A DNA stretch of 64,000 nucleotides from Oidiodendron maius Zn (lineage: Eukaryota; Ascomycota; Leotiomycetes; Myxotrichaceae): positions 368,937-432,936 of the forward strand of contig KN832890.1 in NCBI GenBank assembly GCA_000827325.1, read 5' to 3'. The notes below the pieces were generated by a model that worked only from the letters and a program-made list of their open reading frames with translations, did not search any database and had not been told where the DNA came from. Shown here in pieces: positions 34,655 through 44,825 of the stretch (within the stretch, counting starts at the first letter, position 1; every line of letters starts with the position of its first letter). The position numbers and the translations under genes are program-made.

Positions 34655-35689
34655 ATGTCCACTACAGCTCTCGTTACGGGAGGCAGCGGATTTGTTGCCG
34701 CCCATGTCGTCAATCAGCTACTTGAAGACAAGCAGAAGGTTCACACCACGGTGCGCAGTCTTGCAAATGAGTCGAAGTGTCGGTATCTGCTTCGTATGCA
34801 GAAAAAATACCCAGGTCAGCTGGAATTGTTTGAAGCCGACCTTCTTGTACCAGGATCTTTCGATGATGCTATGAAGGGTTGCACAGTAGTTTATCATGTT
34901 GCCTCGCCTTTTCTGCTGCCAGAAAAAATCAAAGATGGCGAGTCACAGTTAGTAAAACCAGCGTTGGAGGGCACCCGGAACGTCCTTGAAAGTGTCAACA
35001 AGACTGAGACCGTCTTACGAGTCGTGATGACATCCACGATCGGCGCCATTTTTGGAGACTACGTCGATGTACTCAAAATGAAGAACCAAACTTTGTCGGA
35101 GGAATACTTCAACACTACGAGCTCAGTTACCAATAACCCTTATCACTACTCAAAAGTAATCGCGGAGAAAGAAGCTTGGAAAATCTGCGAAGCCCAAAAG
35201 CGATGGAGTCTTGTGTGCATAAATCCGGGTATGGTTTTTGGGCCGTCACTTTCAGGCAACTCCGACTCTGGTAGCTTATTTTTGATTGACGAAATGTTGA
35301 AGGGGTATTTATTTTACGGCATGCCGAATCTGAGCCTAGCTACTGTCGATGTCCGCGAGGTTGCTCAGGCGCACTTAGCTGCAGCAGAGAGGACCTCTGC
35401 CCATGGACGCTATATTCTGTGCGATGTCGAGATGGCGTCTTTCGTCAATATTTCCAGGATATTGAGAAACTACCACAAGCGGCCTTACCTCCTACCCCGG
35501 CATCAAATACCAGACGTCGCTGTCAGGATAGTTGGACCTCTATTTGGGCTGTCGCAAGATTACATTCGTGCTCATCTCGGCGTTCGCTTCAAATGTGACA
35601 ATCACCGCAGTGTAGAAGAGCTCGGGATCACTTACCGTCCTCTAGAAGAAACTCTTCGGGATCACTACACGTCATGGGCGGAAAAATGA
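34655..35689 (+). CDS. dihydroflavonol-reductase/3-beta-HSD-like NAD(P)-dependent reductase
   Basis: Single exon, 344 aa from the ATG at 34655 (MSTTALVTGGSGFVAAHVV). This is an extended short-chain dehydrogenase: the dinucleotide-binding glycine motif at the start, VYHVASPF, the YHYSKVIAEK catalytic Y-x3-K, and INPGMVFGPSL. The family reduces aldehydes and ketones, for example dihydroflavonols, cinnamoyl-CoA or methylglyoxal. The substrate is unknown. At the right end of the sphingoid-base run and behind a CGGAGACGG element, it could act on the long-chain aldehyde released by the lyase or on a modified base. That is speculation. Confidence 0.85.
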   Translation: MSTTALVTGGSGFVAAHVVNQLLEDKQKVHTTVRSLANESKCRYLLRMQKKYPGQLELFEADLLVPGSFDDAMKGCTVVYHVASPFLLPEKIKDGESQLVKPALEGTRNVLESVNKTETVLRVVMTSTIGAIFGDYVDVLKMKNQTLSEEYFNTTSSVTNNPYHYSKVIAEKEAWKICEAQKRWSLVCINPGMVFGPSLSGNSDSGSLFLIDEMLKGYLFYGMPNLSLATVDVREVAQAHLAAAERTSAHGRYILCDVEMASFVNISRILRNYHKRPYLLPRHQIPDVAVRIVGPLFGLSQDYIRAHLGVRFKCDNHRSVEELGITYRPLEETLRDHYTSWAEK

Positions 35690-36953
35690 ACCTGGATATT
35701 TGTTGCCAAAGGATATAGTCAGGTAACAATTCAGTCAACACGCGCAGGGAAGGTCGCAAGTGCTACAAAGCTGTGTTCACCTTATTCTTCAAGTATGCGT
35801 CTGACAAGAAAGGGATATGTACTTTATAAAACTAATCAAATCCTACGCTGTCTCGCGCTATACTTGATTTTGCCTTCTGATTAAACTCTTGACACCATAT
35901 GCTGAGGTTACAAACTTTATAGGGGATAATCAACTTTTCATTCGTGAGTTAAACCACTTTTCTATGACACCACATTTCATAATATTTAAGGGACCAGCTC
36001 AATCGCTGTCGACCTTCACCCTCTAGGATTTGTATCATGTGTACCTGCGCCACAGGGCGTTTTTCTGCGCGATCCCTCATGCTCAGTATATTAAAACTAC
36101 CTAAGTACCAATGTCTACCTCAATACAGTCAAATACCTCGTTCTTAATAACTGATATAGTTGAAGGAGCCAGGATTAGAAGGAGATCTTTGAGACACTGC
36201 CGCTAATTGGCGGCCATAGGAACGGGAAACTGAGCCAAACTGAGCCTATAGGAAGGAGGATGCAACTTCGGGCTGAGCCTCGCTGTCACAGCTGATGCAA
36301 CTACGGGTCACCGTATAGCGCGTGAGGCGAGGCGGAAGCACTGACTGGACAGCCCTTGCCACAATTACCTTGTCTTATCATAGCGGAGATTGCCTGCTTT
36401 CTACGAAGCAATCTCCGCTGTGGTAAATGGCTATTACGGCAGGAACGAACACAGGCTCGTCGTCCCAACCTATCTGTGCGAAATGTTCTAGTCCGGGTGT
36501 GTTGGTGAACTATTATTTTAAAACTTGCCAATTACTCCAAATTGGAAACCCATTCACAGCAAGAATACAAACTTCTCCGTTGGATTGTATTTTCTAAAAT
36601 ATTTTAGCTTGAAATCCGAGGATTTGTGGAAGCCATTTCGACTCCTTCCTGTAGCGCCGAGGATACCATCTTATATTCGCGAGACTGAGGCTGCGAAGTA
36701 ACTTCGTCGGAGAAGATAAAGCAAACAACCTCGGCTGTATTAAAAATGATTGAACGAGAACAAATAGGAGCTGGATCTGAGTTGGTCGAGACCAGTCGGC
36801 TGAACCAGAAATAGATGGAGGCGTCAAGCTAGCGAAAAAGCATTGAATAAAGCGCTTTTCAACAGTATTTCAGCTCGTCCCACAAAACAACACGCCCAAA
36901 TCTCGCGACGTTCATGCCCCTTGAGCTCAATACAACTGCAGTCGGTCCCCACA
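35690..36953. other. intergenic with a perfect inverted repeat
   Basis: No gene supported. Holds a 12-nt perfect inverted repeat at 36382-36419. The 36843-36953 frame upstream of the next gene is probably its 5' UTR. Confidence 0.45.
36382..36419. repeat. perfect inverted repeat (hairpin)
   Basis: AGCGGAGATTGC and its exact complement GCAATCTCCGCT are separated by 14 nt. Could be a hairpin or a dyad binding site. Confidence 0.5.
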
Positions 36954-38104
36954 ATGAAGTTCACGCTCCTTTTTATCGTGTTTGCGCCGATGGTTTTCGG
37001 TGATGCGTTCAATTTCCCGACGGCAGGCTGTGTCGATGAAGCAGGGACAACGGCCTGCCTGGCACTGGCGGATAGTGCCATGGCGGCATCTTGTTCAACT
37101 CTCTGTGGATGCACTGATCCATTTACATGTTCACAGGCTAGTGACGCCTGCTTAACTGGTTGTGTTTGCGTTGCAACTCAATCATACCTCAACTGCGTGC
37201 TCTCAAGTTGTTGGAACAAGGTATGCTACGCACTTATCCGTGAGAAGCCTTCTCTCACATAGCCCGATATTCAGGTGTACTCGTGTGAGTATCAGACACT
37301 TGCTGTAGATGCGGTCAACATCTGCCCGATAGCTGTACCAGCAGGCATCCCGTACTTCCTTTCAATTCCAAACCAACCAGGCTCCTGTTCCTGCGAATTG
37401 AGTGCTTTATGGGCAGCCACCTACGCCGCCCCCTTTAGTGGGCTCAATTGTACGACTGCCAACCCTGACGCTGCTGCTTCACAGAGATGTGCTTGCTGTG
37501 CAGTAGAAGAAAGCATTTCGGCGTGAGCTATTTCTATTCTGTGGTACTGGTGCGAGCTACGGTTCTAAAACTGGTAAATAGGTATTATGACATCTGCAAT
37601 ACTGTCGACCCTGCGTACTTGCCAGCCGCAATCAAAATTCCATGGGGATACTACCCTCAATGTGAATCAACGCTGGCAGGTACTGACTGCACCAACCTAG
37701 GCTTCGGACTCCCCGCCGTGAATGATTCTGTGCTTTATAGTACCTTACTGCCGAACGGAACTGCAACATTATCCAACCAAGGAGGAATGCTGACAAGTCC
37801 GCCCTACGGATCAACGACAGCATGGTATTTTCTTGGCTCCACTGGCCCTGCAACGACAGCAACGGCCGCTGCATATACGGCCGGAAACCAAGGAACGCAA
37901 TCAACTCAAGGAACGCAAGGAACTCAATCAACTCAAGGAACAGAAAGAGCTCAATCAACTCAAGGAAGCACTGGAAGCGGTTCTAAGACAGAATCTGGAT
38001 CACCTTCATCTACCAGTTCGGGTGCAACTTCAGAAGCAGCAAAGGTGAAAGGGGCTGCCATTTTGTTTTTGGTCACACTAGGCCTCTGTCTAACGCGAGT
38101 ATGA
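36954..38104 (+). CDS. secreted Cys-rich protein with QGTQST repeats and GPI signal
   Basis: Three exons: 36954-37220, 37275-37522 and 37582-38104 (introns 54 and 59 nt), giving 345 aa. A signal peptide (MKFTLLFIVFAPMVFG) precedes about 20 cysteines in pairs such as CSTLCGC and CVCVA. Then comes a Thr/Ser/Gln-rich stalk with QGTQST tandem repeats. The end is hydrophobic after a small-residue ω-like site (SGATSEAAKVKGAAILFLV), as in GPI-anchored wall proteins. I do not recognise a named domain; the spacing is not a plain CFEM. Probably a cell-surface or wall protein. The start chosen is the ATG that opens the signal peptide, not the upstream one at 36843. Confidence 0.78.
37889..37966 (+). repeat. 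coding minisatellite
   Basis: Imperfect tandem units of CAAGGAACKCAATCAACT encode QGTQST-type repeats in the stalk of the GPI protein. Length variation between strains would be expected. Confidence 0.65.
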
Positions 38105-38728
38105 AAACAAAGATATAGAAGAATCAGTCCCAATATAGCGAAGCAACGTCCTACTCCCTTGCATCACTAGTGCTTAATGGTCCTAAATGGGTATTTCCTT
38201 TCGCACGAGTTAGACTTTAGATAACACTAATCAAATCAGGATACCCACTGTAGCCTTTATACTATCAGTATGTAAAATGGAGACTCGCGGGCCTTTAGAG
38301 AAGAGTCCGGTTCAAAATGCAAGACGCTGATCTTGTTGTGGTCTTCCATATTGAAAATTATCTTACAGTGGGTATGACCAGGATAGCTGCAGAAGGGGTA
38401 ATATTCTCTAGCCAAGCACTGATGTAAAGGCTTCATAAAATCTCAAAGAATGCTTCTGGAGAGCGTAGGCTCTAGTCGAATAGTGTGTCTTCCTCAGGGA
38501 ACTCATCATGGAGCAAGGCTGGCTTGTGGACAGACCATGGAATAAACATAGTTGAGGTTCTAGTCTACATAATAGCATTTTTAACTAAGTTAGAATTTTG
38601 CTACTCTTACGGGATCAATTTTGGCATCTGCATCGATGTGTTGTATAGCTAGGGTTGTTATGTTCGTTTTTATTCGCAATCTCCTCCAATTTCTGGTTGT
38701 GCTTGCCGCGGTCGTCAACAGGATAGCA
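38105..38728. other. intergenic between convergent surface-protein genes
   Basis: Nothing recognised beyond the 3' flanks. Confidence 0.5.
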
Positions 38729-39967
38729 CTACAACATTGCGAATGCTGCAATGCCAACCACTATGCTTGCCATCAGGACCTCAACAGAACCCTTCGCAGC
38801 TCCACCAGTTGTCGTCCCATTTGCAGGTGAGCTCCCACTGCCCATCACGCCAGCTTTCAAATCATAAGCTACGATTCCCTGGCTTTTGATGGGTATGAGC
38901 ATAAGTCCCGTGGTCCCGTCAACGGCCACTGAGTGTGCCGTCACGTTATCCGTGGGCAACGTCTGCACCAACGTCCCGCTCGACGCATTCACGACTGCAA
39001 TCTGAGGCAACGGTGTATTGCCAGCCCCAAGATTCTGGTATGCAGAGGCATAAAACAAATTCGCTGCAGAATCATAAGCAACCTGGTCAATCCCTGCAAG
39101 GCCCGAGATGTTTGAAATCACGTTGCCCGTAGAAACGTCCATGATGTAGGACGCGGCGTATCCATAATCTGTGATTTGTGATTCGGAACAGCCTATGAAT
39201 AGGTGGTTTTTGGGTCCAAAAACTATGCCCGCAGGGACACAGTTAGGGAGCTGGTATGTATGTGCAATGGACAAAGTTGCGATATCTAGCGTGCAGATCG
39301 AACCGCCCGGATTGTGACCTGAAGATGGCACCGAGACGTAGAAGAGCCCATCGGTAGGGTTGAAGACCGGCTGTTCTAGCTCCGTGACATTCGGGAACAT
39401 AATTCTGCCTATGACTGTGCGGTTCGTGGCCGAGATAACGGAAACATAAGGGGGGTTTTCGTTGGGGTTTGTGACAACTACGATATTGTTTGCCGGGTCA
39501 TAGCCAAATTCGTCTGCTCGTTTAGCGGAGGTTGTATTGATAGATCCGACAATAGTGGAGGTGAAGAGATCGATGACTTTGACGGTGCCATCGCCATCGC
39601 CAACCCATAGTTCGTTGCGGGCCGGGAGAACGATCATGCCGTCCGGCCCAGAAATACTAGGGGTAAGTGTTCCGTTGACAAGGCCACTATAAAAACCCGT
39701 AATGAGTTTGGTCTGGGTATTGTTGGCAAGGGAGACAACATGAACCTATCAATCCGTGAGCAAGTAAGCGCACAAGAAAATACTAGTACTTACTCCAGCA
39801 TTAGTGCGGTCAGAGAGGTAGTACGTTCCGTTGTACACTGTACTCTGATCGACTGATGAAGGTGCCTTGGGACTCCATGGGATTGTTGTCGCTACAGAGT
39901 ATATCGTAGCACTGCTTTGCGCAGAAACCGACGCTGCTAGCACAACACCAGCGGTAAAGGCCTTCAT
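38729..39967 (-). CDS. secreted beta-propeller protein (YncE/SMP-30-like) with GPI signal
   Basis: Two exons: 39967-39794 and 39745-38729 (intron 48 nt), giving 396 aa. It begins with a signal peptide (MKAFTAGVVLAASVSAQ). Repeated blades such as ELWVGDGDGTVKVIDL, NIVVVTNPNENPPYVSVI and HLFIGCSE resemble NHL/YncE-type beta-propellers with lactonase-like folds. Many N-glycosylation sites are present. The C-terminus (GSVEVLMASIVVGIAAFAML) after a Gly/Thr stretch looks like a GPI signal. Function unknown. It converges with the Cys-rich GPI protein, so two wall-surface genes sit side by side. Confidence 0.8.
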
Positions 39968-41803
39968 TATGTAGAACTTAAAGATCTGACGTGGCGGATT
40001 TCTCAATGGAATATTTGTAACCAAGGTAATTTAAATGCTTCGTATAATAGCATGCCAAGATGCACCTACTATTCTGTACTTATATTTATTTGTTACTTGG
40101 GAGCACAGATTTGACGGCAGTGTTGTAGTCACTACAAGCCGGTTTCGCAATATCAGGACAGACCTTAAAAGAGATGAGATGGAAACCCAAATCCTACCAC
40201 CCTTTTCCCCGCACCACTATGACCCCGCCACCTTGCAAACCCGAAGAATTATCGTTTTATAATGGCTGGTTGAAGATGAGGGGAACATCCATCCAACCAC
40301 ACAAGTGCCAGATGTCACTACGAGGCTTCCCATACAAGGAGGTTGCAAGCGACAGGGCATTGGGAAGCGTTAGAATTAGGACTCCAACATTTAGCCAGGG
40401 CCGGAAGGTTTCACGCTCTACTGGCGCCGTGCATGGGCTGTTTTTGGGGGGGTCTGACTGCCACCGACCCCGCTGATCTGCCTACTGTAGCGTGTGAATA
40501 GAGCGCACCCCCGCAGTTTACTACCGCTGAGCTAATTGTTGGCTGACTTGTGTGCGGAGGTACGGAGTAAATACAGTAGGAGCAGTGTGAACCAAGCTTC
40601 TTAGCTTACTAAACCATTTAACTATCCTTTCTGCTAAGAGTCTATCTGCCCTTTATGGTAAGGTTTTTTATAAGGCTTATTAGATTACCTCTTTAGATAG
40701 TATATAAGATGGGGGAATATCTACAACTTCATATATCAGAGCACTTAAATTTAATTGTTTTGCGTAGTTACGTGAAAACTCACATCCCCACCGATCCGAC
40801 ACTCCCGGCCACGGAGCGTGACGGCGTGTGACGGCAAGGAACAAAGCAATGATCTGCCCCAGTACGCGCGAAATAGGCGAAGTTACGACCTTACTTGGGT
40901 ATGGAACATTCTTGGCATGGAACATTCTTGGTCCGGCTCCCCGAACGTTTACAGCGGCTGAACAGCTAGGTTTGTAACTTTAGAACAAGTCTAAAATGGA
41001 TTAGGATGATGGCAAATGCCGACACTAATACTACGCATCATGCACAATACCATATATATTGTGCTTGTATTGATTCGTATAGATGCGTATAGATTGAAAA
41101 GAAACACGATCAGCACAGTAGAGAATCTGAACGCTCCTCTTATAGTGGAATTTCCCTCGGATAGTTATGGATAGTCATTCTAACAAACTGCTGCCTGCAG
41201 GAGAGGTCCAACCCCTTGACGTCTAATTAGCAGTACCTCGCAGTTCGAAACGGGTCAAAATCGGCACTGCTGTGCAAATTGGTTAGGTATTGTGGTTTTG
41301 GCAGAGCACGCTCATAACTCCGTTAGTGATAAATGGGTATCGTTTATATCGCGTTCATTGGACCGGCACCAGAAAGGCCAAGCCTCCCCTTCTATTATAA
41401 ATAACGGTTTACTGAACATCGTTCCGATCCATTTTCGTGTGTGGCGGCAATACAGAGGTATCGCTCTAAGGTTCCCTGGTTAGACTAATGCGGGGGATCA
41501 CTTGGAACGATCGTCGACTTGTTCTTTTGTTCTGGTGTGGCCCGTTAAGTAGAGGCGCCAAGAGAATGTCAAAACCCCGGCAACAACGGCCCCATAGACT
41601 ACTTGGCACATCTTTGCGGGGGAGATGCGCAAAAACTGTTTTCCTTAATGTGACCTGTTTAAATCTCCCACATTCCCTCTCTTCTCGTTTTCGTATTATA
41701 TCTCGAGCACATCGTCCCGGCCCTACCCTCCTTCCTTTACCTGCGTCGTCGTAGACAGCTTTCTCTTGTTTTACAATACACAATACAGTCACAACCCACC
41801 AAT
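39968..41803. other. intergenic, 1.8 kb
   Basis: Contains the second tRNA-like element at 40440-40545 and AT-rich sequence at 40600-40740. No gene supported; small frames on both strands lack domains. Confidence 0.45.
40440..40545 (-). repeat. possible tRNA-derived SINE remnant, copy 2
   Basis: On the minus strand TAGCTCAGCGGTAGTAA fits the pol III A-box consensus exactly. It is followed about 45 nt on by GGCAGATCAGCGG, then GGGTCGGTGGC, a poor B-box. Same word order as at 12060-12215, with a shorter gap. Confidence 0.3.
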
Positions 41804-43570
41804 ATGGCCGGCGGGGTTAAAAAACCAGTTAATATCTTCAGGCTCAAGAACCTCCCTGAGCCAAGAACGGTATTTAACTGGCGACTATGGCTTGCAGTCT
41901 TTGCCTTTGGCCTCATGGGCGCTGCTCGTGGTGTGGATGAAGGCCTTATTAGCGGTGCTTTCGGTTCGAAAAACTTCCAGGACTCTATCAATTACAAGAG
42001 CTACAGCGTCAAAGAACAAACTAACATCAAGGCTAATGTCTCGGCTATGGTCCAAATCGGTTCTGTCGGTGGTGCTCTCTTGTAAGTTATTATATCTTTG
42101 ACCTCGACTTGTATGCTAATCATGATCACGTAGTGCCTTCCTTATCTGTGATCGTATCGGTCGTCTCTGGGCAACTCGCCAGCTATGTGTTCTCTGGGTT
42201 ATTGGTATTGCTATCTTCATGGGCAATGGTGGTAGGCTCGGCGCAGTGTATGCGGGACGGTTCATCGCAGGCTTAGGCATTGGCCAGACCGTTGTGGTAG
42301 CCCCAGTCTATCTCGCTGAGATCGCCCCGGCATCCATTCGCGGTCTTTGTACCTGTGTTTTCACTGGATTTGTCTATCTCGGCATAGTCCTTGCCTACTT
42401 TGCTAATTATGGCGCCTCTGTGAATATCGGTGAAACCTCACACGCACGATGGGTATTTCTCTAATATCTTCTTGTTTTACTCCGCTAAAATCATTCTAGG
42501 AGGTCCCTACAAGCCTACACATCATGTTTGCTGGCATTATCTTCCTATTATCCTTTACTCAGTACGAGTCTCCTCGTTACCTTATCAAGGCTGGCAAGGA
42601 TGAAGAAGCTATCATAAATCTGTCCCGTGTGTGTCAACTCCCACAGGATGACCCATATGTTGTGCAAGAAATCAACAATATTCAACTCCAACTACAAGAA
42701 GAGAAAGAAGCCACTTTAGGCCAGGGCTGGCTAGGTGTTCTCAAGGAGATGTTTTTGGTCCCTAAAAACTTCTATCGCATCTACCTTGGTCTCATGGCCC
42801 AGATTCTTTCCCAGTGGTCTGGTGCTGGCTCTATTACGCTCTATGCTCCAAATTTGTTTGCTCTTGTCGGTGTTACCGGCACGAATCAGGGACTTCTTGT
42901 AACTGCCGTCTTCGGTATAGTCAAGCTATTTGGCGCTATTATCTGCGCCCTCTTCCTTGTGGACGTTATTGGCCGCAAGCGCTCGCTCCTTATTGGCATT
43001 GCCTTACAGATCATATCAATGGTTTATATTGCCGCCTTCCTCAGCGCTATCCCCCAACTAGGCACTGTGAAGAACTTCAGCCTCCCGGAATCTAAAAAGC
43101 CAGCAAGCAAGGGTGCTATATTCATGATCTTCCTGTCTGGTTTTGGATGGGCGCTGGGCTGGAACTCTATGCAGTACCTTCTCACGGCTGAGCTCTTTCC
43201 CCTTCGCATCCGAGCTATGTCTACTTCGATCATCATGTGCTTTCACTTCGCAAATCAATATGGCAGCTCACGCGCATTGCCTAATATGCTTCTAGCAAGA
43301 GATTTAGGCGGTATCAGCCCATCTGGGACTTTCTGGTTCTTCGCAGCCGTCACAGTCGGTGGGTTTGTGTGGGTCTTATTCACTATTCCTGAGACCGCGG
43401 GCCGTGATCTTGAGAGTATGGATCGCCTCTTTTCTCTCCCATGGTATAAGATTGGTCTGTACGGTAACAAGGATGCTGATGAGAAGGATCTGGCTATCTC
43501 GGAGAAAGTCACTGCTATGGAGCAGCAGGACGGAAATGCTCAGCACGTTGAATCTAGTCGTGAGGTCTGA
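41804..43570 (+). CDS. MFS sugar/quinate-type transporter
   Basis: Three exons: 41804-42081, 42134-42452 and 42500-43570 (introns 52 and 47 nt), giving 555 aa with twelve predicted membrane segments. Sugar-porter signatures are DRIGRLWATR, the APVYLAEIAPASIRG segment, YESPRYLIKAG and IPETAGRDLE. The sequence resembles fungal quinate permeases (QutD/Qa-y) more than hexose carriers; substrate is inferred from family likeness. The neighbours do not form a quinate pathway. Confidence 0.88.
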
Positions 43571-44825
43571 GGAGTGCGAGTGTCTGCATGATGTGTTAAG
43601 GGCCAAACAGACAATCTCGGTGGCCATAGCACAGCCTTTTGATATATCTTCCAATGCATTATTTTTGATATTCACGAAGTGAGAGCAGAGTGATATAGTC
43701 GTAAATTAGTACAAGAGTTTTGCGTGGTGGTTTTGTTTCTATAGTTGTCCTAGGTAGCATATAATGCGAGCGGCACAGATGTTCTTGTGGCCAGCGCCCT
43801 GTTCCTCACCGTCTCGACCATTATCTTTACTCGTGACTCTCGTGGCGCGGAAGGTCACTTCAAACATTGTACCGGCTGGTATGTCAAGCACATGCCCCAC
43901 CCAGACTCAGAGACGGCATAATCGGACTCGCTAGTGCGGCCGCATTGGGAGGTTGCGACGCCACTCAGTGATAGCTCAAGGCTCAAAACGGACTCCACCA
44001 GTCGAAATCCAGCCGAAATCCAGCACCAATATGACGGAGAACGTTCCAAGATTGTGGCGGAGGTTTTTGGCGGGTGCTTTCAGAATCGGTTCTCCATACC
44101 GCGGTTTGGCTAGTAGTGTTTCGTAAGCCTCTCTGTAAAACCCCAGGTTTAATTCCTCTAGAAATCTATAGAAACCCTTTAATCTTGGGACCAGCTAAAT
44201 TGTAGCCTCCTTTCCTCTTCAGGATTTATAACTTAGTACACCTTATATACCTATACTATAGTACCTTTTTCTATATGATTGTATATACCCCTTATACTTA
44301 GTATATTAAAACTATAAGGGTACAGGGGTTCTGAGGAGTATGGCACGAGTATATAGGAAACAGAAGGTAATAGTCTCTATATTTACAAGACTAAACGCTA
44401 CCCTCTAAAGGTTAGCTATCCCTTCTTATTTATAATTGTTAGAGAATCTTATAGCTTCATTAACGATTATTTATAATACTAGACTCTGATATTAATTTTA
44501 ATAGTCTAATATTCATTAGAGAATATTTAAGGGTTTATAGACAATTAATTAGAAGTACCATTAATACCTTTATAAGGATATGCTAATTGATCGCGCTAAA
44601 TACATGTTATTCACATTTAATGAGCGCCTTGATGGTGCTACGCAGAATTCGAAAGCAATAATCAGTTATCTACCGAAAAGAATAAGCCGAACTTTAGCTA
44701 TCGTATCACTCTGCACCCAAAAGCTAAAGTAAGGTAAAATCTCAATAAGAGGTCCTGCCCGGCTCGAAAATATTGTAATCTTATTGCTGAGTAATATTTA
44801 TAACTCGTATCATCAAACGTCCATT
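43571..44825. other. intergenic, AT-rich block
   Basis: From 44130 to 44620 the sequence is dense in TA steps, as expected of repeat DNA eroded by C-to-T change. No coding signal seen. Confidence 0.45.
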
